Assembly: GCA_964585225.1 (NCBI GenBank)
Contig: CAZPCZ010000030.1
Span: 1 to 15,478 of the forward strand
Source of the DNA: CAZPCZ01 sp964585225
GTDB lineage: Bacteria > Patescibacteriota > Patescibacteriia > JACPHY01
DNA: 15,478 nucleotides
Direction: 5' to 3'
Part shown: positions 6,398-11,381 of the stretch, piece by piece
Position numbering within the stretch: position 1 is the stretch's first letter
How the letters are laid out: each line of letters starts with the position of its first letter
The notes under the pieces: generated by a model
Databases searched by the model: none
Seen by the model: the letters and a program-made list of their open reading frames with translations, nothing else
What the model was told of the DNA's origin: nothing
Program-made: the position numbers and the translations under genes

Positions 6398-6467
6398 CTC
6401 GTGTTCTCCCACGGCGAGCTCTTTCTCTCCCCATTCGTCAGTCCACTCCGTCGTGGGGGGACACGAG
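6398..6467 (+). other. Long wobble-containing hairpin downstream of ftsL
   Basis: 6398-6416 (CTCGTGTTCTCCCACGGCG) pairs with 6449-6467 (CGTCGTGGGGGGACACGAG) over 19 consecutive base pairs, three of them G-U, around a 32-nt loop. Because all deviations are wobbles, the pairing suggests an RNA structure. It lies in the 3' untranslated region of the mraZ operon, before the terminator. Confidence 0.55.
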
Positions 6468-6487
6468 GTGTCGAGGGTATGTACCGG

Positions 6488-6525
6488 CCAAACGCCTTCC
6501 GTATCTACGGGAGGCGTTTGGTTTT
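6488..6525 (+). terminator. Intrinsic terminator of the mraZ-rsmH-ftsL operon
   Basis: A 14-bp stem pairs 6488-6501 (CCAAACGCCTTCCG) with 6508-6521 (CGGGAGGCGTTTGG) around loop TATCTA, followed by four Ts. The next promoter's -10 begins only 3 nt later. Confidence 0.88.
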
Positions 6526-6533
6526 GCTATGAT
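6525..6533 (+). promoter_or_regulatory. Extended -10 promoter of xseA
   Basis: TGCTATGAT (TGn plus TATGAT) sits just after the terminator and ends 8 nt before the xseA ATG at 6542. No ribosome-binding site fits between, so the mRNA is probably leaderless. Confidence 0.65.
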
Positions 6534-6541
6534 AGACGCGC

Positions 6542-7759
6542 ATGGTGAAATCGCTCTCCGTCACCGAGTTTCTCCGCGGCGTGAACGACGTCCTCGCGAG
6601 CGTGCCGGCATTGGTCGAAGGCGAGCTGTCCGGATTTGCGATCCGGCAGGAGCGTTGGGCGTTCTTTTCCCTGAAGGACGAGGAGAGCGTCGTCGAGTGC
6701 TTCATGCCGGCATGGAAACTCAAACACGAAGTCGCTGACGGCATGCTCGTCCGCGTCGCCGGTGTGCCGCGCGTCTACGAGAAGACTGGACGCTTCCGCA
6801 TCACCGTCGAGGCGCTCGAGCCGGTGGGTGAGGGATCCCTCAAACGCGCGTTCGAACTCTTGAAGCAGAAGCTGGCCGCTGAGGGCCTCTTCGCGCCGAC
6901 ACGGAAGCGGAAGCTCCCACGGTTCCCGGAAACGATCGGACTCATTGCCTCAACGGAGTCCGCGGCGTACACGGACTTCATCCGGATCCTCAAGAATCGG
7001 TGGGGAGACGTCACGGTGTTGGTTCAGGGCGTGCGCGTCCAGGGCGATGGCGCGGCGGACGATGTCTGCGCAGCGCTTCGGTACTGGGTCCACCCCCACT
7101 CGCTCCCCCTCCCACGAGGAGGGGGAGAAAAGAGTGGCGTCGCGTCCCGTCGGCTCCCCGAAGTCCTCGTGCTCATTCGTGGCGGCGGCTCCCTCGAGGA
7201 TCTCGCGGCGTTCAATGGTGAGGACGTCGCGCGGGCCATCTTTGCGTCGCCGATCCCGGTGGTCGTTGGTGTCGGGCATGAACGGGATGTGACCATCGCC
7301 GACCTCGTTGCGGATGTTCGCGCGTCGACGCCATCGAACGCCGCGGAACTCGTGGTCCCGGACCGACGAGATGTCGCTCATGAGGTGACCGCGATGGTTG
7401 ACGCGGCGCTCGCTGCAATGCGGCTCGCGTTCACAAATCGTCGGAGCGCGCTCGAGCGCTTTGTGCACCGCGGTGCGTCATTCGCGCAGCGTCGGCGCGC
7501 GGACGTGGAGACAGCAGCCGTTTCCCTCGTGCGTCGGGTCGGCGAAACGCTCCTCGACATGCGGAGTCGATTGCAGACCGCCGAGCGGCTCATCGCAAAC
7601 CTCAATCCGACTCGCGTGCTCCAGCGCGGGTACTCGATGTCGTTCGTCCGCGGGCGCATTGTTCGCGATGCGTCGGCGCTCGCGGTTGGCGATCGGCTCA
7701 CCACTCGGTTCGCTCGCGGTGGTGCGGAATCAGTCATTGATGAGTTGTCCACACGCTGA
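6542..7759 (+). CDS. xseA: Exodeoxyribonuclease VII large subunit with repeat-derived insertion
   Basis: XseA is the catalytic subunit of exonuclease VII, which degrades single-stranded DNA from both ends. The protein has 405 residues. Residues about 3-97 are the N-terminal OB fold (SVTEFLRGVNDVL, VEGELSGF, FFSLKDE, VRVAGVPRVYEKTGRF). The nuclease domain follows (PETIGLIASTESAAYTDF about 129-146; LIRGGGSLEDLAAFN 211-225; VVVGVGHERDVTIADLVADVRASTPSNAAEL about 240-270), then the long helical C-terminal region and the end motif LQRGYSMSF. Residues about 183-200 (HPHSLPLPRGGGEKSG) interrupt the normal spacing just before the RGGGS motif and are encoded by a palindromic repeat copy. The gene is monocistronic or co-transcribed with xseB, which lies 35 bp downstream with its own -10-like element. 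Confidence 0.95.
   Translation: MVKSLSVTEFLRGVNDVLASVPALVEGELSGFAIRQERWAFFSLKDEESVVECFMPAWKLKHEVADGMLVRVAGVPRVYEKTGRFRITVEALEPVGEGSLKRAFELLKQKLAAEGLFAPTRKRKLPRFPETIGLIASTESAAYTDFIRILKNRWGDVTVLVQGVRVQGDGAADDVCAALRYWVHPHSLPLPRGGGEKSGVASRRLPEVLVLIRGGGSLEDLAAFNGEDVARAIFASPIPVVVGVGHERDVTIADLVADVRASTPSNAAELVVPDRRDVAHEVTAMVDAALAAMRLAFTNRRSALERFVHRGASFAQRRRADVETAAVSLVRRVGETLLDMRSRLQTAERLIANLNPTRVLQRGYSMSFVRGRIVRDASALAVGDRLTTRFARGGAESVIDELSTR
7091..7130 (+). repeat. GC-rich palindromic repeat, copy 6 (in-frame in xseA)
   Basis: CACCCCCACTCGCTCCCC is followed by the CTCCCCCTC (7103-7111) / GAGGGGGAG (7119-7127) hairpin and AAA. It is read in the same frame relative to the element as the two interior dinB copies (HPxxLPL). 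Confidence 0.85.
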
Positions 7760-7775
7760 CGATCCTGCGCCGTTT

Positions 7776-7784
7776 TGTTGTAAT
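7776..7784 (+). promoter_or_regulatory. Possible extended -10 promoter of xseB
   Basis: TGTTGTAAT (TGn plus TGTAAT) has a weak -35 CTGACG (7756-7761) 17 bp upstream. It ends 10 nt before the preferred ATG at 7795. Confidence 0.4.
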
Positions 7785-7794
7785 GAGAGCGAGT

Positions 7795-8007
7795 ATGGCG
7801 AAAGCGAAAGTATCATTCGCGAAACAGTTTGCCGAACTCGAAGCGATCACCGCATGGTTCGAGCGGAACGATGTCGATCTCGAAGAGGGGATCGCGAAGT
7901 TCGAACGTGGGATGCAGCTCGCGAACGACCTCCGCGAGCGCTTGAAGTCCGCGGAGGTGAAGATCGAGGAGATCCGGAAGAAATTTTCTGATACGAATAA
8001 CGAATGA
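7795..8007 (+). CDS. xseB: Exodeoxyribonuclease VII small subunit
   Basis: 70 residues, the normal size for XseB, which forms helical hairpins that bind the XseA stalk. FAKQFAELEAITAWFERNDVDLEEGIAKFERGMQLANDLRERLKSAEVKIEEI follows the family pattern closely (F..LE.I...LE....LEE....FE.G..L...C...L..AE..I). The ATG at 7795 is preferred to the ATG at 7783 because the family begins close to it and the apparent -10 element overlaps the earlier codon. The TGA overlaps the next ATG (ATGA, 8004-8007), starting a tightly packed operon that includes unrelated functions. Confidence 0.93.
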   Translation: MAKAKVSFAKQFAELEAITAWFERNDVDLEEGIAKFERGMQLANDLRERLKSAEVKIEEIRKKFSDTNNE

Positions 8008-8591
8008 GTATGGGTACTGCGTTCACGCTCGTGCCGACGAAGGCCTTCTTCACGAAGGGCGTTGGCCGTCACAAGGACTGGCTCCACTCGTTCGAACTCG
8101 CGCTCCGCGACGCCGGGATCGAGCGGCAGAACCTCGTGACCGTCTCGAGCATCTTCCCCGGCGGCTGCAAGCGCGTGAGCCGAGAGGAAGGTAGCAAGCT
8201 GCTGAGCCCGGGACAGATCACGTTCTGCGTCATGGCGCGTCAAGCGACGAACGAGCCGAACCGACTCATCGCGGCGTCGATCGGCCTCGCGCTTCCCGCG
8301 GACGGCTCGCATTACGGCTACATCTCTGAGCACCATCCACACGGTGAGACCGCGGAGATTGCGGGTGAGTACGCGGAGGATCTCGCAGCGACGATGCTCG
8401 CAACGACGATTGGCGTCGAGTTCGATCCAGACACCGCGTGGGATGAACGCGAGCAGCTCTATAAGGCGTCCGGGAAAATCATCACGACGACGAACATCAC
8501 ACAGTCTGCCGAGGGCGATCGGAACGGACTCTGGACGACGGTGGTCGCCGCTGCGGTGTTCGTCGAGTTTCAGAACCCAATCTCCGCATGA
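8004..8591 (+). CDS. Pyruvoyl-dependent arginine decarboxylase
   Basis: This family (PvlArgDC) converts arginine to agmatine and CO2 for polyamine synthesis, using a pyruvoyl group made by self-cleavage. The cleavage site is recognisable as TVSSIFPGGC: the bond S48-S49 would be cut and S49 converted to pyruvoyl, as in the archaeal VSSI/VPP enzymes. Further family features are VPTKAFFTKGVGRHKDWLHSFELALRDAGI at the N-terminus, ITFCVMARQATNEPNRLIAASIGLA, the SHYGYISEHHPHGET segment, and the C-terminal SAEGDRNGLWTTVVAAAVF. Length, 195 residues, is a little above archaeal enzymes. The ATG at 8010 is an alternative start. The gene overlaps both neighbours by 4 nt (8004-8007 and 8588-8591). The family is archaeal-type and also common in candidate-phyla bacteria. 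Confidence 0.9.
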   Translation: MSMGTAFTLVPTKAFFTKGVGRHKDWLHSFELALRDAGIERQNLVTVSSIFPGGCKRVSREEGSKLLSPGQITFCVMARQATNEPNRLIAASIGLALPADGSHYGYISEHHPHGETAEIAGEYAEDLAATMLATTIGVEFDPDTAWDEREQLYKASGKIITTTNITQSAEGDRNGLWTTVVAAAVFVEFQNPISA

Positions 8592-9412
8592 GCGCTCCGC
8601 GCACCATCGTCTTCGACATTGAGACGAAGCGGGAGTTTGCGGAGGTGGGCGGCGCGCAGAACCGACACCTCCTCGGCGTGTCCGTGATTGGGTGCTTCGA
8701 TTCCGCGGATGGGGAGTTCCGTACGTTCCTCGAAGGCGAGGTTCTCGCGTTCGGGAAAGTGCTCCGAGCCGCGACGCTCGTCGTCGGGTTCAACAGCACG
8801 CACTTTGACCTCCCCGTGCTCCAACCGTACCTTCCGTTCGATACGTCAAAGCTCCCATCGCTCGACCTCATGGTGGATCTCGAGCGCGTGCTCGGGCACC
8901 GCGTGTCACTCGACGCGTGCGCACAGGCGACGCTCGGGACAGGGAAAACCGGCGACGGCGTGCAGGCGATTCGATGGTTCCGAGAGGGGAAGATTGACGA
9001 GGTGAAGCAGTACTGCCTCGACGACGTGCGGATCACGCGAGACCTCTACGAGTACGGGAAGGCGAATGGGCAGGTGTTCTTCGTCGGCAAGGACGGGTCG
9101 AAGCGCGCGGTACCGGTGACGTGGGGCGGGGCCGCGGTTGATCGGGTGAAGATCCGCCAGGTGCTCGAGGGCGCCCACCGGACCGGGAAGCGAGTCGAGA
9201 TCGAGTACGTCTCCATGGTTGCTGCGACCGGACAGCAGAATCGGAACCGCCGAACCATCGACATCATCCGGATGAGCGGCGACACCGTTGATGCGTACTG
9301 CCACCTCCGGAAGGACACGCGTCGGTTCACGCTCGATCGGATCACGGACGCCACGGCGCTCGACGAGGTGGCCGATCCGAGGTTCGCCGTGGGCCAGCGC
9401 GCACTCCTCTAG
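8588..9412 (+). CDS. DEDDy 3'-5' exonuclease domain fused to a WYL domain
   Basis: 274 residues with two domains. Residues about 5-155 form a DnaQ/RNase H-like exonuclease fold: motif I is FDIET (D10, E12), motif II is GFNSTHFDLPVL (D74), and motif III is YCLDDVRITRDLY with Y142-x3-D146, the DEDDy pattern. Sequences such as GHRVSLDACAQATLG resemble the family of uncharacterised ribonuclease H-like exonucleases. Residues about 183-255 look like a WYL domain (VDRVKIRQVLEGAHRTGKRVEIEYVS ... IDIIRMSGDTVDAYCHLRKDTRRFTLDRI), a ligand- or nucleic-acid-sensing module of bacterial regulators. There is no DNA-binding HTH. The ATG overlaps the decarboxylase stop (ATGA). The substrate is unknown; a nuclease controlled by nucleic acid or nucleotide binding is an inference. 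Confidence 0.8.
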   Translation: MSAPRTIVFDIETKREFAEVGGAQNRHLLGVSVIGCFDSADGEFRTFLEGEVLAFGKVLRAATLVVGFNSTHFDLPVLQPYLPFDTSKLPSLDLMVDLERVLGHRVSLDACAQATLGTGKTGDGVQAIRWFREGKIDEVKQYCLDDVRITRDLYEYGKANGQVFFVGKDGSKRAVPVTWGGAAVDRVKIRQVLEGAHRTGKRVEIEYVSMVAATGQQNRNRRTIDIIRMSGDTVDAYCHLRKDTRRFTLDRITDATALDEVADPRFAVGQRALL

Positions 9413-9481
9413 ACGGCGGTGGAATCGCGTGGTACACCGTGGGAGGCCCGGGAGGGCAGCCCTTTTTCATGCCGCAACAAC

Positions 9482-9487
9482 AGGAGG
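9482..9487 (+). promoter_or_regulatory. Strong Shine-Dalgarno site deciding the start at 9497
   Basis: AGGAGG, 9 nt before the ATG, is the best ribosome-binding site in the window and contrasts with the apparently leaderless genes. It sets the start 78 bases inside the longest frame. Confidence 0.85.
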
Positions 9488-9496
9488 ATACCGACG

Positions 9497-10471
9497 ATGA
9501 CGGCGACACGAGATCGACTCGAGGTGCTCGCAGCACAGATTTCGGAGCTCAAGGAAAAGCGGAAGGATCTCAAGGGCGAGATCGCGAAGCAGCGACGTCG
9601 CCTCGATGCGCAGGGCGAGGCGGTGCGGCGGGAGGCGCAGGGAATCATCGCACGTACTGAGCCAGAGCTCGCGACCGTGGAGCGCGATCTCCGGCGAGCG
9701 GAGTCCGAGCACGAGCTCGAGTCCGCGATGCGGACAGCGAAGGACATCTTCGATGCTATGAAGGGGGAGGAAGTCATCGCACTCGAGGTCAGCGGCGCTG
9801 GCTCGCCGGAGAGCGACCGCGCGGTCGCGAAGCAGCTCGCGGACCTCGGGAACGTCCGCGCGATGCAGAACTTCCTCAAGGGGCGCGCCGCTGAGCTCGT
9901 CGAGGTGCTCCGACCCTTCGTCATGGCGCACTTCAGGGGGTACACGCGCAGCGATGAATCCGAGAAGCGCTACCCGGCGTGGTTCGCGGACGCGAGCCTC
10001 TGTATTGCGCTCCTCCAGGACAACCCGCTCTACGAGCTCACTCCCGATCAACTCGTCGCGCTCGTCGGGATCGCGCGGGCGATCGCGTTCTTCAAGGTGG
10101 ACTACGGCGCGGTCGAGGAGATGGTGAAGCAGGGCCTGCTCGTCGATCAGGCTGGGAAGCCGATCGACCTCGAGCGGCTCGCTGGGCTTCGGAAGCGGAC
10201 GGAGCGGACGCCGCGCCTCGAACTGAAGCCCCGCGGCGACAAGCCGATCGAGGAGCTCCTCGACCTCATCGACCCGAAGTACGCGCAGCGCGGGCTCACG
10301 ATCGACGCGCTCGGGCTCGACACCGCGACCACGAACGCGCTCCGGACGGCGGGGTACACGATGGTCGAGCAGGTGCGCGCATCGTTCGACACGCTCCAGA
10401 GCATCCCGGGCATCGGGCCGAAGCGCGCGGGGAAGATCATCGACGCGCTCGTCGCGCGCGCCGCAGCGTAG
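9497..10471 (+). CDS. Coiled-coil protein with C-terminal helix-hairpin-helix domain, unknown function
   Basis: 324 residues, not recognised as a named family. Residues about 1-75 are a charged coiled coil (LEVLAAQISELKEKRKDLKGEIAKQRRR ... ELATVERDLRRAESEHELE). A central helical region (about 80-230) contains GRAAELVEVLRPFVMAHFRGYTRSDESEKRYPAWF and a pattern like LTPDQLVALVGIARAIAFFKVDYGAVEEMV. Residues about 275-320 are a helix-hairpin-helix (LGLDTATTNALRTAGYTMVEQVRASFDTLQSIPGIGPKRAGKIIDAL), with the PGIGPKRA loop that contacts DNA backbone in repair and polymerase proteins. The start at 9497 is fixed by AGGAGG (9482-9487) 9 nt upstream; longer in-frame sequence to 9419 lacks support. It lies between the exonuclease-WYL gene (84 bp) and pyrH (29 bp), in the same direction. 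A DNA-binding role is an inference. Confidence 0.72.
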   Translation: MTATRDRLEVLAAQISELKEKRKDLKGEIAKQRRRLDAQGEAVRREAQGIIARTEPELATVERDLRRAESEHELESAMRTAKDIFDAMKGEEVIALEVSGAGSPESDRAVAKQLADLGNVRAMQNFLKGRAAELVEVLRPFVMAHFRGYTRSDESEKRYPAWFADASLCIALLQDNPLYELTPDQLVALVGIARAIAFFKVDYGAVEEMVKQGLLVDQAGKPIDLERLAGLRKRTERTPRLELKPRGDKPIEELLDLIDPKYAQRGLTIDALGLDTATTNALRTAGYTMVEQVRASFDTLQSIPGIGPKRAGKIIDALVARAAA

Positions 10472-10500
10472 GTCACCACCACTCCGCAGGGGAGGCACCC

Positions 10501-11331
10501 ATGACTGAACGACTGGAACGGCGGAACAACGGCGGCACGCTCGTGCTGTCCGTCGGGGGATCACTGCTCATCCCGAAAGAGCAGGGGAAGCCGGATCGCG
10601 ACTTCATCGCGCGGTTCACGGACCTCATCGTTCGGGAGCGCCAGCGGTGGCGGAAAATCGTGCTCGTCTGCGGCGGTGGCGCAGTCGCGCGGCTGTACAT
10701 CGACGCGGCGCGGGAGATCCTCACGGAGCTCCAGGCGCTCCCGAACAAGGACGATCGGCGGTGGGTGAACGCGCAGCACTGGATCGGCATCCACGCGACG
10801 CGGCTCAACGCGCAGCTCGTGAAGGTCGTGTTCGAGATGCTCCGCCCTCTCCAGCCGTACGCGTACCGCGTCGTCCTCAAGGATCCAGACCACGTGCCGA
10901 TTCGCGCGCTCACCGGGCGCAAGCGTATCATCCTCGCGGCCGGGTCGAAGCCCGGCTGGTCCACCGACTACGTCGCGGTGCGACTCGCGGAGACATTCGG
11001 GGCGCAGACGGTCGTGAATCTCACGAACGTCGACCGCGTGTACGATCGCGACCCGAAACTCGACGGCGCGCGAGCGCTCGAGGAGGTCACGTGGGATGAG
11101 TACTTCGCGCACTTCCCGCGCAGGGAGTTCCAGCCTGGCGACAACACGCCGTTCGATCCGGTCGCCGCGGGGTACGCGGCGGATCGAGCCATGCGCGTCA
11201 TCGTGCTCAAGGGGTCGAACCTCCACAACCTCGGGAAGTTCCTCGCCGGCGGCCCGACGTTCGTCGATCGCTTCCGCGGCACGGTCATCGGTGGCCGCGC
11301 GCGGCAGGGGAGCGCGGCATCGGCGGCATGA
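10501..11331 (+). CDS. pyrH: UMP kinase, archaeal-type
   Basis: Amino acid kinase fold enzyme that phosphorylates UMP to UDP. Residues 13-23 (TLVLSVGGSLL) are the first nucleotide-binding loop, with GGS as in archaeal UMP kinases rather than the KLSGE of bacterial PyrH. KIVLVCGGGAVARLYIDAA (52-70), WIGIHATRLNAQLV (94-107), the GSKPGWSTDYVAVRLAETFGAQTVVNLTNVDRVYDRDP stretch (148-185) and DPVAAGYAADRAMRVIVLKG near the end match the archaeal family. 276 residues is longer than the roughly 225-240 usual, mostly through an N-terminal tail and an insert at about 71-90. The ATG has AGGGGAGG (10487-10494) 6 nt upstream. The gene ends its operon at a strong hairpin, opposite a convergent gene. Confidence 0.88.
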   Translation: MTERLERRNNGGTLVLSVGGSLLIPKEQGKPDRDFIARFTDLIVRERQRWRKIVLVCGGGAVARLYIDAAREILTELQALPNKDDRRWVNAQHWIGIHATRLNAQLVKVVFEMLRPLQPYAYRVVLKDPDHVPIRALTGRKRIILAAGSKPGWSTDYVAVRLAETFGAQTVVNLTNVDRVYDRDPKLDGARALEEVTWDEYFAHFPRREFQPGDNTPFDPVAAGYAADRAMRVIVLKGSNLHNLGKFLAGGPTFVDRFRGTVIGGRARQGSAASAA

Positions 11332-11340
11332 ACAGGGAGG

Positions 11341-11369
11341 CCCCCTCCGAAGGACTTCGGAGGGGGTTT
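11341..11369 (+). terminator. Terminator of the xseB-pyrH operon
   Basis: A perfect 11-bp stem pairs CCCCCTCCGAA (11341-11351) with TTCGGAGGGGG (11356-11366), with loop GGAC and three Ts. It is positioned between convergent genes and could also slow transcription from the minus-strand gene, although no T-tract lies on that strand. Confidence 0.8.
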
Positions 11370-11381
11370 CACGTTGTGCTG

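Noticed and set aside
681..7130. CRISPR array
   Set aside because: The repeats are far apart, within genes, in both orientations and without regular spacers.
9446..9468. Terminator between the exonuclease-WYL gene and the HhH gene
   Set aside because: GCCC-GGGA-GGGC followed by AGCCCTTTTT has only a 4-bp stem before an interrupted T-run, too weak to call.
9467..10564. Minus-strand frame antisense to the coiled-coil/HhH gene
   Set aside because: The plus-strand gene has a strong ribosome-binding site, coiled-coil pattern and HhH motif; the antisense frame has none.
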